A stretch of 64,000 nucleotides of DNA from Colwellia sp. (GTDB taxonomy: Bacteria; Pseudomonadota; Gammaproteobacteria; Enterobacterales; Alteromonadaceae): positions 332,026-396,025 of the forward strand of contig JABSOW010000002.1 in assembly GCA_013215465.1 (NCBI GenBank). Direction: 5' to 3'. Shown piece after piece: positions 27,071 to 36,050 of the stretch. A model generated the notes under the pieces. That model saw only the letters and a list, made by a program, of their open reading frames with translations. It made no database searches and was not told the origin of the DNA. Both the position numbers and the translations under genes were made by a program. The first letter of the stretch is position 1. Each line of letters starts with the position of its first letter.

Positions 27071-27127
27071 CCTTCGACAAGCTCAGGGCAAACGGAATAT
27101 CTCCGTTCATCCTGAACTTGTCGAAGG
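27071..27127. repeat. Palindromic dispersed repeat between fliH and fliI
   Basis: CCTTCGACAAGCTCAGG (27071-27087) pairs with CCTGAACTTGTCGAAGG (27111-27127), one mismatch in 17, and an inner AACGGA/TCCGTT pair closes a long hairpin. This sequence type recurs as an interspersed palindrome in many bacterial genomes (from memory). It sits inside an operon, two bases after fliH. Confidence 0.85.
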
Positions 27128-27182
27128 AAGCGTGAAGAACGAACAGTCGAAGTATTAGAGTGAATTTAGGAACAAGGTCAAC

Positions 27183-28556
27183 ATGGTAGATAGCTTACGC
27201 ATCAGCGAACGATTGGAAAACTGTCAAAACTTTATCCACCCTTTTAAAGAGCTTGTTGCTGGGCGCTTGGTGCGTGTTGTTGGCTTAACATTGGAAGCAG
27301 TAGGGGTAAAAGCACCTATCGGCAGTCAATGTTTGGTTGAAACATCTCATGGCGATTTATTGGCAGAAATCGTTGGCTTTGCTCAAGAGATAACTTATTT
27401 AATGCCTGAAGAAAGTTTACGTGGTGTACTACCTGGCGCTCGCGTATTACCTGTGTCTACTAAACACCATTTACCCTTGTCGATGAATTTATTGGGACGA
27501 GTGGTTAATGGCATAGGAAAACCTATTGACGGTAAAGGTCCGATTAAATCTGATGATGACTATCACCCCGATCATAGCCCTATCAATCCTTTATCTAGGC
27601 GCGCCATTACTGAACCACTTGATGTCGGTGTACGTGCTATTAATAGCTTTATTACCGTTGGCAAAGGTCAACGAATGGGATTGTTTGCTGGCTCTGGTGT
27701 TGGTAAAAGTGTCTTGATGGGCATGATGACACGCGGCACAACCGCAGATGTGATTGTGGTTGGTTTAGTGGGCGAACGTGGTCGAGAAGTAAAAGAATTT
27801 ATTGAAGAAATTTTAGGCGAGGAAGGGCGGGCTCGCTCAGTTGTGGTTGCTGCCCCGGCAGATAATTCTCCTTTAATGCGTTTAAAAGGCTGTGAAACTG
27901 CCGTGCAAATTAGTGAGTACTTTCGCGATAAAGGCCTTAATGTTCTGTTATTGCTAGACTCGCTAACTCGTTATGCGCAAGCTCAACGAGAAATAGCGCT
28001 TGCTGTTGGTGAGCCACCGGCGACTAAAGGCTATCCACCTTCGGTATTTTCTAAATTACCGCAGCTAGTTGAACGTGCGGGTAATGGTGGCGAAGGACAA
28101 GGTTCAATTACTGCGTTTTATACTGTGTTAACAGAAGGTGATGATCTACAAGATCCTATTGCCGATGCTGCTCGTGCCATTTTAGATGGTCATATTGTTT
28201 TGTCGCGAGAATTAGCCGATGCAGGGCATTATCCCGCGGTAGATATCGAAGGTTCAATCTCTCGGGTAATGCCTATGGTAACCAGCAAAGAACACCAAGA
28301 CTTAGCTCGGCAACTTAAGCAAATGTATTCTCTTTATCAACAAAATAAAGATCTTATCGCTATTGGTGCTTATACCAAGGGTAATGATCCAAGAATTGAT
28401 CAAGCAATAAATGTATTACCCGTAATTAACTTTTTTTTACAACAGCAGATCCAAGAAATTATACCGTATGAATTGAGCTTACAACAATTAAAAGAAATTA
28501 TTGCGGCGGCCACAGCGAATAGTCAAACAAATGTAAACCAAAATGTATCAGCTTAA
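27183..28556 (+). CDS. fliI: Flagellum-specific ATPase FliI
   Basis: 457 residues, relative of F1-ATPase beta. Walker A is '[17 protein letters not shown]', Walker B '[20 protein letters not shown]', with '[12 protein letters not shown]' and '[11 protein letters not shown]' also typical. FliI energises and orders export with FliH and FliJ. Despite the 113-base spacer with a palindromic repeat after fliH, the gene is intact and the order fliH-fliI-fliJ is normal. Confidence 0.97.
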   Translation: MVDSLRISERLENCQNFIHPFKELVAGRLVRVVGLTLEAVGVKAPIGSQCLVETSHGDLLAEIVGFAQEITYLMPEESLRGVLPGARVLPVSTKHHLPLSMNLLGRVVNGIGKPIDGKGPIKSDDDYHPDHSPINPLSRRAITEPLDVGVRAINSFITVGKGQRMGLFAGSGVGKSVLMGMMTRGTTADVIVVGLVGERGREVKEFIEEILGEEGRARSVVVAAPADNSPLMRLKGCETAVQISEYFRDKGLNVLLLLDSLTRYAQAQREIALAVGEPPATKGYPPSVFSKLPQLVERAGNGGEGQGSITAFYTVLTEGDDLQDPIADAARAILDGHIVLSRELADAGHYPAVDIEGSISRVMPMVTSKEHQDLARQLKQMYSLYQQNKDLIAIGAYTKGNDPRIDQAINVLPVINFFLQQQIQEIIPYELSLQQLKEIIAAATANSQTNVNQNVSA

Positions 28557-28586
28557 TAAGCAATAAATAATTTAGGAAACATCGTT

Positions 28587-29042
28587 ATGGCTGCGAATAA
28601 AAATAAGCAACTCGAAACGTTATTAAAATTTGAGCATTCAAAAGAAGAAATGGCTGCAAATACCTTACGTAATGCTGAAAATGATTATCAGCAAAATTTA
28701 ATTCGACTGCAAAGTGTTACTGATTATCGCCTAGAATATATGAAACGTTTAAGCGAACGATCACGTGTTGGTTTAGATAGTGCGACTTACAATCATTATC
28801 ATGCGTTTATTAATAAGCTTGATTACGCTGCTGAGCAAGTAAAAGTTGCCATGCAACAAGCTAAAGCGCTAGTTGAACAAAGTAAAAGCTTATGGTTAAA
28901 ACAAAGGCAAAAAGTACAAGCCGTTGAAATGCTTGCTAAGAAACGTAGTATTGCGTTAACTAAGGTTGAAAATAAAAAAGAGCAAGCCATGTTTGATGAA
29001 ATAGCCACACAACAATTTTTACGACGTAAATCGAGTTATTAA
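28587..29042 (+). CDS. fliJ: Flagellar export protein FliJ
   Basis: 151 residues, almost entirely a two-stranded coiled coil, as in FliJ, which links FliI to FlhA and resembles the gamma stalk of F1. 'ANTLRNAENDYQQNLIRLQS' and 'AEQVKVAMQQAKALVEQSKS' give the heptad pattern. 30 bases after fliI. Confidence 0.93.
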   Translation: MAANKNKQLETLLKFEHSKEEMAANTLRNAENDYQQNLIRLQSVTDYRLEYMKRLSERSRVGLDSATYNHYHAFINKLDYAAEQVKVAMQQAKALVEQSKSLWLKQRQKVQAVEMLAKKRSIALTKVENKKEQAMFDEIATQQFLRRKSSY

Positions 29043-29147
29043 CTGTAGCGGAATGGTTCTTGCTTATTTAATAAAAAAAGAGAATAAAAAGTCATTCTAG
29101 CTTCATGAATGTATAGATTTTTACTGATTATAGTGATTGGAATTATT

Positions 29148-31277
29148 ATGCCACAGCTCAATGTATTACCTATTAATGTTTCGCAAAATATCGAGTTAAA
29201 AAATGAATCGGCATCTGCTAACTCGATTAAATCCAATGATGATTTTTCACAATATATTGATCTACACCTTACTAAAAATAAGGAAGTTGAGAATATTAAT
29301 GACGTTGATGGTGTTAACTCAGAGGCTAAAAAAAATAGCTCTGTAACAGATACTAAGCTTGATACCAAAAAAACAGAAGATTTGGTGGATAATGCTAATA
29401 CAAGCACTAATATAAATGATGAAGCAGACGATACAACGTTTGTGCAAAATATTGCCGCTTCCGGCAAAAAAGATCAAATAGAATCCAATGCAAAAAATCA
29501 ACTGGCGTTGATTGAATCAGAGCAGTTAATGTCATTTTTAACTAAAGCTGATAATACCTTAATTAATCAGTCAGCTGACTTTTTCTCTGTAAGGCCTTCA
29601 TCGGAAAAATTATCGGTAGAGAAAAAAGCTTATGATGAAACAAAGCTGTTATTAAAGGCTAGTGCTTTAGTCGCTGATTTATCTATGGTTGCAAAAGCGG
29701 TGGTGAATGATGAAGTAGCCGTAGCACCAACAACGACTGAAAAAGCAAGATCTAAAGAAACGCTAGTTCTGGGTGATGTGGCTAAAGCTACAGATAAAGA
29801 TAGCGCGGAAACCACTGTCGTTAAATCAGCGGTTGGATCACTGAATGATGGTAAAAATAAGGATATGACACCAGCCTCAGCAGATGGTGTAAAACCATCA
29901 GTTAAGAAAACCGTATGGTCTGAAGCGGATGTTGAATCAAAAACCGGGTTAACTTCACCGTCAAAAACTGACGTTAAGCAAACTAATATCAGCAATGATA
30001 AAATAAATACCGAACCACAAAAACATAGTCAGCCCTTGTCAGCAGAGCCATTAGTGGATAATGATGAAAGTGCTTCTTTAACAGCAGAGCAAACAATAAC
30101 GAAGCAAACAAAGGTAGAGCATACTCAAAAATATAACAACAAAATAGCGCAAGACACCTTACCAAAAGAAGTAAATAAAGCTGATAAAACAGAAGGGGTA
30201 AGTGATGGGCAAGCAACTGAAAATAAAGCTATAAATTCCAGTGGTATAACTCAGGTTACTAACAATAATCTAGTGCCAGCAGATTCCGTTAAGTCACCTA
30301 GAAATACGGTTAACGCGATAGAAAAACAAGTTAATCCGTTAAAAGAAATTCAACATGAGAAAGTATCAAGCTTAGCTGAGCCTCAATTGACGAAAAGTGA
30401 GTTAATACAAAACAGAGAAGTAACGCAAAGCAGTGAAACAGTACAAAGCAGTGACGTAATTAAGGAGAATAAAGAAGTAAATCAAGCAGCAGTTGACATT
30501 AAAAAAACAGTTACGTCTAACAATCAACTTGCTACAAGTGCTGATGATGCGAATAAAACACAAGCTAAACAAGACGAGAAAGTACAATTGGCGGCATCGT
30601 TTGCAGAGCAAAACCAACAAAAACTAGCCGTTCAAAAAGAAGATGAAATACTTGTTGCCGATAAAGTTATTGCGAGTGTTAAAAGAGAGCCCTTTGCTAA
30701 TAGTCATTTTATTGATGTTAGCGGTAAAACCACTCAAACTCCGCAACAAATAATAGATCAGCAGTCGGTTGAAATATTAAACCCTAGTGTGGCAACGGAA
30801 GTCACGCAAAGTCAAAAAACTAACACACAATTTCATCAAGAGACCATTTCATTGTTTCGTAAAGATTCTGCTGAGGCAGTGAAAGATAAAGTGATGTTAA
30901 TGATTTCGCAAAAATTGCAACAATTTGATATTACCCTTGACCCACCTGAGCTAGGGAATATACAGGTTAGAGTTAATTTACAAGGCGAGCAGGCGGTGGT
31001 TAATTTCATGGTGCAAAGTCAACAAACAAAAGATGCATTAGAGCAAAATATGCATAAATTAAAAGAGTTGTTAGCAGAGCAAGGGGTTGATGTTGGTGAT
31101 GCGAATGTGGAACAACAATCACAGCAATCAGCCAATGAAGAAGATTCAGCAGCTGGAAAAAATAGTCAATTGAACGCTGAATTAGATAGCATGGCTGAGG
31201 CGAATGATGTTGTAGCGCATACTTTATCAGCAAAGATGATTGATTTTTCAACAACTAGTGTTGATTATTATGCATAA
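29148..31277 (+). CDS. fliK: Flagellar hook-length control protein FliK
   Basis: 709 residues from ATG 29148; an in-frame start at 29109 would add a hydrophobic stretch not expected in FliK. Residues 1 to ~570 are a long low-complexity ruler rich in Lys, Glu, Ser, Thr and Val. The conserved Flg_hook domain is at ~580-665 with 'LQQFDITLDPPELGNIQVRV' and 'VVNFMVQSQQTKDALEQNMH'. FliK measures the hook and switches export specificity through FlhB. Longer than the Salmonella protein (405 residues), consistent with the variable ruler length in marine species. Confidence 0.93.
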   Translation: MPQLNVLPINVSQNIELKNESASANSIKSNDDFSQYIDLHLTKNKEVENINDVDGVNSEAKKNSSVTDTKLDTKKTEDLVDNANTSTNINDEADDTTFVQNIAASGKKDQIESNAKNQLALIESEQLMSFLTKADNTLINQSADFFSVRPSSEKLSVEKKAYDETKLLLKASALVADLSMVAKAVVNDEVAVAPTTTEKARSKETLVLGDVAKATDKDSAETTVVKSAVGSLNDGKNKDMTPASADGVKPSVKKTVWSEADVESKTGLTSPSKTDVKQTNISNDKINTEPQKHSQPLSAEPLVDNDESASLTAEQTITKQTKVEHTQKYNNKIAQDTLPKEVNKADKTEGVSDGQATENKAINSSGITQVTNNNLVPADSVKSPRNTVNAIEKQVNPLKEIQHEKVSSLAEPQLTKSELIQNREVTQSSETVQSSDVIKENKEVNQAAVDIKKTVTSNNQLATSADDANKTQAKQDEKVQLAASFAEQNQQKLAVQKEDEILVADKVIASVKREPFANSHFIDVSGKTTQTPQQIIDQQSVEILNPSVATEVTQSQKTNTQFHQETISLFRKDSAEAVKDKVMLMISQKLQQFDITLDPPELGNIQVRVNLQGEQAVVNFMVQSQQTKDALEQNMHKLKELLAEQGVDVGDANVEQQSQQSANEEDSAAGKNSQLNAELDSMAEANDVVAHTLSAKMIDFSTTSVDYYA

Positions 31278-31412
31278 GTGGTAATTAAAGCAGAGAAATT
31301 AAGCTAAATGCTATTAAGTTGATGAAACACATTGGCTAGAAGGCTATTCAAGGATATTATCTAACGATAATATTTGGCAATCTAGACTAAAGCGAATTAT
31401 AAAGGGTTACTT

Positions 31413-31985
31413 ATGGCTGATGAAAAAGGTAAAGCAGAAGACAAAGAAGTTGACTTAGAGCTAGATGGAGCAGGAAAAAAGAAAAAAATGATTATTATCA
31501 TTGTCGCTATTGTTGTTTTACTTGGTGCAGCGGGTGGTGGTTATTTCTTTTTTATGGGTGGAGATAGTGCTAGCCAAGAACAACTCGATTCAGCATTAGA
31601 TAGTGATTCTGCTGATGCTGATGCAGATAGTGATAGCGGCAAAGCGCAGCAAAGTGCCCAAGTTGGTACTGCGCTTTATGTACCTATGCCTAGGCCATTC
31701 CGCTTTAATATTCCTGGCGCTGCTCGAGATCGTTTTGTTGAAATTCGCGTACAGTTATTAGTACGTGGTGGTGATAATGAAGAAAATGCTAAAATGCATG
31801 TACCCTTGATTGAAAGTACTTTGTTAGGCATTTTTTCACAAGCGAATGCTGATGATTTATCTACTAGTGCTGGCAAAGAATTATTAAAGCAACAATCATT
31901 GGCAGCAGTTCAAAAAGTGATGAAAGATGTTGAAGGTGATAAAACTATCGAGAAAGTTTTATTTACCGGTTTTGTCATGCAATAA
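31413..31985 (+). CDS. fliL: Flagellar basal body-associated protein FliL
   Basis: 190 residues. An acidic N-terminus is followed by one membrane helix at ~28-48 ('MIIIIVAIVVLLGAAGGGYF') and the periplasmic FliL domain ('RPFRFNIPG', 'RFVEIRVQLLVRG', 'LLGIFSQANADDLSTSAGKE', 'VLFTGFVMQ'). An Asp/Ser/Ala-rich linker (~55-75) lies between. FliL forms rings around stator units and boosts torque. Confidence 0.95.
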   Translation: MADEKGKAEDKEVDLELDGAGKKKKMIIIIVAIVVLLGAAGGGYFFFMGGDSASQEQLDSALDSDSADADADSDSGKAQQSAQVGTALYVPMPRPFRFNIPGAARDRFVEIRVQLLVRGGDNEENAKMHVPLIESTLLGIFSQANADDLSTSAGKELLKQQSLAAVQKVMKDVEGDKTIEKVLFTGFVMQ

Positions 31986-31990
31986 CAAAG

Positions 31991-32039
31991 TTTTGAGTTT
32001 TGAGTTTTGAGTTTTGAGTTTTGAGTTTTGAGTTCCGAG
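31991..32039. repeat. Tandem heptamer repeat TTTTGAG between fliL and fliM
   Basis: Six perfect copies of TTTTGAG followed by a degenerate TTCCGAG. It begins five bases after the fliL stop. A 7-base unit is not a codon multiple, so copy-number change would not be read in frame, but it could change the fliL-fliM spacing by slippage. Confidence 0.97.
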
Positions 32040-32087
32040 TGAGTAGATAAGTTACCAATAACATGATGCAAAAAAAGAGAATAACCA

Positions 32088-33152
32088 GTGAGTGATTTAC
32101 TATCGCAAGACGAAATTGATGCACTATTACATGGTGTTGATGATGTCGATGAAGAAGACATAATTGAAGAGGATGCTGAACGAGAAGATGGCAGCTCAGA
32201 CTATGATTTTTCTTCACAAGATCGTATCGTTCGTGGCCGCATGCCAACCTTGGAGATGGTCAACGAACGCTTTGCTCGTCACATGCGTATTAGTTTATTT
32301 AATATGATGCGCCGTACGGCTGAAGTGTCGATTAACGGCATTCAAATGATCAAGTTTGGTGAGTATATTCACACACTGTTTGTGCCAACTAGTTTAAATA
32401 TGGTACGTTTTCGGCCCTTAAAAGGCACAGCGCTTATCACCATGGAAGCGCGTTTGGTCTTTATTCTAGTGGATAACTTTTTTGGTGGCGATGGTCGTTA
32501 TCACGCTAAAATAGAAGGTCGAGAATTTACCCCAACAGAACGTCGCATCATTCAAATGTTACTAAAGTTAATATTTGAAGATTATAAAGAAGCATGGTCA
32601 CCGGTGATGGATATTTCTTTTGAATACCTAGATTCAGAAGTAAACCCTTCTATGGCCAATATTGTGAGCCCTACTGAAGTCGTGGTAATAAGTTCTTTTC
32701 ATATTGAACTTGATGGCGGCGGCGGTGATTTTCATGTTGCGCTACCTTATTCAATGCTTGAACCTATTAGAGAGTTACTTGATGCCGGTGTACAAAGTGA
32801 TAAAGAAGATACGGACATGCGTTGGTCCAAAGCACTTCGTGATGAAATTATGGATGTGCCAGTTGCTATTAATACCAAATTTTTAGAGGTGGTTTTACCT
32901 TTAAGCCAAATAATGGAACTACAAGCGGGTGATATTATCCCGATAGAAATGCCTGAACATATTACGGTATTAATTGAAGACTTACCTACCTTTAGGGCAA
33001 AATTAGGGCGTAGTCGAGATAATGTTGCACTGAAAATAGAATCAAAAATAAGTCGTCCAGAATCGGTTAAATCTGAGTTGAACGTATTGACTAAAGGGGG
33101 TAAGCGCCTTGATAGTGATGCTGAATTACAGCTGTTAGAAGATGATTTTTAA
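32088..33152 (+). CDS. fliM: Flagellar motor switch protein FliM
   Basis: 354 residues. The N-terminal 'LLSQDEIDALLHG' is the CheY-P-binding peptide. The middle CheC-like domain shows 'RIVRGRMPTLEMVNERFARH', and the C-terminal SpoA domain 'LEVVLPLSQIMELQAGDIIP'. FliM joins FliG to FliN in the C ring and receives phospho-CheY to switch rotation. Start is GTG 32088 (AGAGA upstream); no ATG is available before the CheY-binding motif. Confidence 0.97.
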   Translation: MSDLLSQDEIDALLHGVDDVDEEDIIEEDAEREDGSSDYDFSSQDRIVRGRMPTLEMVNERFARHMRISLFNMMRRTAEVSINGIQMIKFGEYIHTLFVPTSLNMVRFRPLKGTALITMEARLVFILVDNFFGGDGRYHAKIEGREFTPTERRIIQMLLKLIFEDYKEAWSPVMDISFEYLDSEVNPSMANIVSPTEVVVISSFHIELDGGGGDFHVALPYSMLEPIRELLDAGVQSDKEDTDMRWSKALRDEIMDVPVAINTKFLEVVLPLSQIMELQAGDIIPIEMPEHITVLIEDLPTFRAKLGRSRDNVALKIESKISRPESVKSELNVLTKGGKRLDSDAELQLLEDDF

Positions 33153-33242
33153 ATCTATGCAGAATCGGGGTTTTATTAAATAAAACCGATTAATAATGAA
33201 TACATATTAATAGTAAAAAATTGAGAATTGAGGCAAATCGGT

Positions 33243-33650
33243 ATGAGTAATGACAATGATGAAGATCTAAGTATGTGGGATGAAGCTTTGGATGAACAAG
33301 CTGAAGCCAAAACGAAAGGAGCTAAAGACGTTGAAAAGGTTGAGTTAGAGGAATTAACCGAAGATGAGGTTACAATTACGGGTGAAGAAAAACGCCGACT
33401 TGATACTATTTTAGATATTCCTGTTACCATTTCTATGGAGGTGGGGCGTAGTAATATTAGTATTAGAAACTTATTGCAACTTAATCAGGGTTCGGTAGTA
33501 GAGCTTGATAGAGTCGCCGGTGAGGCGTTAGATGTTCTTGTTAATGGTACCTTAATCGCCCATGGTGAAGTTGTGGTAGTTAACGATAAATTTGGTATCC
33601 GTTTAACCGACGTTATTAGCCAAATTGAACGTATTAAAAAATTAAAGTAA
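33243..33650 (+). CDS. fliN: Flagellar motor switch protein FliN
   Basis: 135 residues from ATG 33243 behind GAGG; a TTG at 33228 would overlap that site. The N-terminal ~60 residues are acidic and variable, then the SpoA fold: 'LDIPVTISMEVGRSNISIRN', 'LNQGSVVELDR' and 'NDKFGIRLTDVIS'. Forms the bottom of the C ring. The stop overlaps the fliO ATG by one base. Confidence 0.96.
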   Translation: MSNDNDEDLSMWDEALDEQAEAKTKGAKDVEKVELEELTEDEVTITGEEKRRLDTILDIPVTISMEVGRSNISIRNLLQLNQGSVVELDRVAGEALDVLVNGTLIAHGEVVVVNDKFGIRLTDVISQIERIKKLK

Positions 33651-34156
33651 TGTCTAATTTTTTTTACTTCTTAGTTGTTTTTTTGTTAGTTTTTATAACA
33701 ACAGTTTCGTACGCCCAACAGGAACTTGGTACCAGTGAAAACGCTAAACAGACCGTGGAATCCATAGTGGCTGAGCCGCTACTCGTTAAGCAAGCTCCAG
33801 AAGTAGGGAAGCATGTTATGGCAAATACCGATGCTGGTAGCATGATTTTGTCCTTATTGATGGTGTTAGCCGTAATTGTTATCACTGCTTTAGTATTAAA
33901 GCGATTTAATGTTACTCAACAAAATAGCGGTCAACTAAAAGTGGTGGCAAGTTTATCATTGGGAGTAAAAGAGCGACTTATTGTTGCACAAGTTGGTGAA
34001 CAACAGTTACTGTTGGGGGTTACCCCACAGCAAATAACCTTAATTAAAAGCCTTGAAGAGCCTATTGCTTCTAGCCAATCTAAAAAAACATCAGCGTTAA
34101 CTGGAACTGTATTGGCTTTTTTACAGAAAAATAATTTTAAACCTAAAAATAAATAG
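33650..34156 (+). CDS. fliO: Flagellar biosynthetic protein FliO
   Basis: 168 residues. An N-terminal hydrophobic signal (~3-23, 'FFYFLVVFLLVFITTVSYA') and a second helix at ~63-82 ('SLLMVLAVIVITALVLKRF') precede a small cytoplasmic FliO domain ('QLKVVASLSLGVKERLIVAQ', 'QQLLLGVTPQQITLIKSL'). FliO helps assemble the FliP/FliR gate. Start overlaps the fliN stop (TAATG). Confidence 0.93.
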   Translation: MSNFFYFLVVFLLVFITTVSYAQQELGTSENAKQTVESIVAEPLLVKQAPEVGKHVMANTDAGSMILSLLMVLAVIVITALVLKRFNVTQQNSGQLKVVASLSLGVKERLIVAQVGEQQLLLGVTPQQITLIKSLEEPIASSQSKKTSALTGTVLAFLQKNNFKPKNK

Positions 34157-34165
34157 TAAATTACT

Positions 34166-34927
34166 ATGAAAAAAATAGTTTTGTTAGTTTTACTGACCTT
34201 AATAACACTTACCACTAGTTTTGGCGCTTTTTCGGCTGAAGAACTGTCGATGACGGCATTAACGTTGACTACTAATGCCGACGGCTCGCAAGAGTATTCG
34301 GTTACCTTGCAAATTTTAATCTTTATGACAGCATTAAGTTTTATACCCGCTGCTGTGATAATGATGACTTCGTTTACCCGTATCGTGGTCGTTATGGCAA
34401 TATTGCGACAAGCCTTTGGTTTACAGCAAACGCCATCAAACCAGGTGATTATCGGCTTAACCTTGTTTATGACACTTTTTATTATGACGCCAGTCTATAA
34501 TCAAATAGATGAGAGCGCGATTCAGCCCTATTTAGCTGAACAATTAACATCAGTAGAAGCTATAAATATAGGTAAAGTGCCATTGCGCGCTTTTATGTTA
34601 GAGCAAACTCGCCTAAAAGATCTTGATACATTAGCATCAATGGCAGGACTTGAAGCCGTTGATCAGCCTACTGATTTACCTATGACCGTGATTATTCCCG
34701 CTTTTATTATTAGTGAATTGAAAACGGCTTTTCAAATAGGTTTTATATTATTTATCCCCTTTTTGATTATTGATTTAGTCGTGGCAAGTATTTTAATGGC
34801 CATGGGTATGATGATGTTATCACCCATGATTGTTTCCTTGCCGTTTAAGTTAATGTTATTTGTGCTAGTCGATGGTTGGAATTTGGTTATTGGTACTATT
34901 GCCACCAGTTATGGCATGGGTGGGTAA
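34166..34927 (+). CDS. fliP: Flagellar type III export gate protein FliP
   Basis: 253 residues with a cleavable-type signal peptide (~1-24, ending 'FGAFSAEE') and four membrane helices. Family blocks: '[20 protein letters not shown]', '[20 protein letters not shown]', '[20 protein letters not shown]' and '[18 protein letters not shown]'. FliP forms the core of the FliPQR pore. Nine bases after fliO. Confidence 0.97.
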   Translation: MKKIVLLVLLTLITLTTSFGAFSAEELSMTALTLTTNADGSQEYSVTLQILIFMTALSFIPAAVIMMTSFTRIVVVMAILRQAFGLQQTPSNQVIIGLTLFMTLFIMTPVYNQIDESAIQPYLAEQLTSVEAINIGKVPLRAFMLEQTRLKDLDTLASMAGLEAVDQPTDLPMTVIIPAFIISELKTAFQIGFILFIPFLIIDLVVASILMAMGMMMLSPMIVSLPFKLMLFVLVDGWNLVIGTIATSYGMGG

Positions 34928-34980
34928 AATGGTTAATCTATCAGTGTTAAATGTTAACTAACTGAATAAGAGAAAGTAAG

Positions 34981-35250
34981 ATGGGTCCAGAAGTCTTTGT
35001 TGACATATTAAGAGATGCTTTACTACTCGTTATTATCCTAGTAAGTGCAGTGATCTTACCTAGCTTATTTGTCGGCCTACTGGTTGCTATTTTCCAAGCG
35101 GCAACGTCAATTAATGAACAAACTTTAAGCTTCTTACCTAGATTAATTGTCACCTTATTGGCTCTTATTTATGGTGGCCATTGGGGGATACAAAAACTCA
35201 TGGATTATACCTTTCGGTTAATTGCAAGCATCCCAAGTGTGGTGAGTTAG
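34981..35250 (+). CDS. fliQ: Flagellar type III export gate protein FliQ
   Basis: 89 residues, two membrane helices: 'ALLLVIILVSAVILPSLFVG' and 'LPRLIVTLLALIYGGHW'. 'FQAATSINEQTLSFLPRL' between them is the conserved FliQ loop. The ATG follows GAGAAAG. The stop overlaps the fliR GTG by one base (TAGTG). Confidence 0.96.
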   Translation: MGPEVFVDILRDALLLVIILVSAVILPSLFVGLLVAIFQAATSINEQTLSFLPRLIVTLLALIYGGHWGIQKLMDYTFRLIASIPSVVS

Positions 35251-36032
35251 TGGAATTTACTGAGTCAGTTATTAATCAATATCTGGCAGATTTTATGCTG
35301 CCTTTTACCCGTGTTTCTGCTTTAATTATGACCATGATAGGTTTTGGTGCGCGCACTATACCGACGCGAATTAAATTATTTTTATGCGTAACCGTTACCA
35401 TCGCTATTATGCCGGCAATACCGCCGACCAACCTTGAAAACCTATTGTCATTTAATACTGCGATATTAATCGCTCAGCAGACTATTATTGGGGTCATGCT
35501 AGGTTTTATGACTATTATGGTGGTTAATACCTTTACTTTAGCTGGGCAAATTATTGCGATGCAATCAGGGTTAGGTTTTGCTTCATTAGTCGATCCCGCC
35601 AGTGGTATGAATGTGCCTGCTGTAGGTCAATTCTTTTTGATCTTATCCACTTTACTGTTTTGGGTGATGGATGGACATTTAGCTTATTTACAATTTATTA
35701 GCGCTAGTTTTGATACTTTACCTATAGGTAGTGAGCTCTTTTTTAGTATTAAATATAAAGAAATTGTACTGTGGGGCGGTTGGATGTTTGCGACGGCATT
35801 ATCTTTAGCGCTAGCGCCTTTAACTGCCATGCTATTAATAAATTTTTCTTTTGGGGTTATGACCCGTGCTGCTCCTCAGCTTAATATTTTTGCTATTGGT
35901 TTTCCTATTACTATGCTGGCTGGCTTGTTAATTATGTGGTTAACGTTTGGTAATTTTCTCACCCATTTTGAATTGCAGTGGCAGCGCGCCCTTGATTTTA
36001 GTTGTTATTTGATTAACTGCAAGGCAATCTGA
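35250..36032 (+). CDS. fliR: Flagellar type III export gate protein FliR
   Basis: 260 residues from GTG 35250, which overlaps the fliQ stop and has GGTGAG upstream; the longer open frame from 35181 runs within fliQ. Several membrane helices: 'FMLPFTRVSALIMTMIGFGA', 'LFLCVTVTIAIMPAI', 'FLILSTLLFWVMDGHL' and 'ITMLAGLLIMWLTFGNF'. 'LGFASLVDPASGMNVPAVGQ' is a FliR family block. Completes the FliPQR gate; flhB follows after 18 bases. Confidence 0.95.
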   Translation: MEFTESVINQYLADFMLPFTRVSALIMTMIGFGARTIPTRIKLFLCVTVTIAIMPAIPPTNLENLLSFNTAILIAQQTIIGVMLGFMTIMVVNTFTLAGQIIAMQSGLGFASLVDPASGMNVPAVGQFFLILSTLLFWVMDGHLAYLQFISASFDTLPIGSELFFSIKYKEIVLWGGWMFATALSLALAPLTAMLLINFSFGVMTRAAPQLNIFAIGFPITMLAGLLIMWLTFGNFLTHFELQWQRALDFSCYLINCKAI

Positions 36033-36050
36033 TTATAAAGGTAAAGTACT

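Noticed and set aside
31991..32039. CRISPR-like array
   Set aside because: The repeat unit is 7 bases with no spacers; it is a simple tandem repeat. No CRISPR array or cas gene is visible in the window.
35181..35249. Longer FliR N-terminus
   Set aside because: The open frame runs back into fliQ, but the family N-terminus and ribosome site fit GTG 35250 with a TAGTG overlap.
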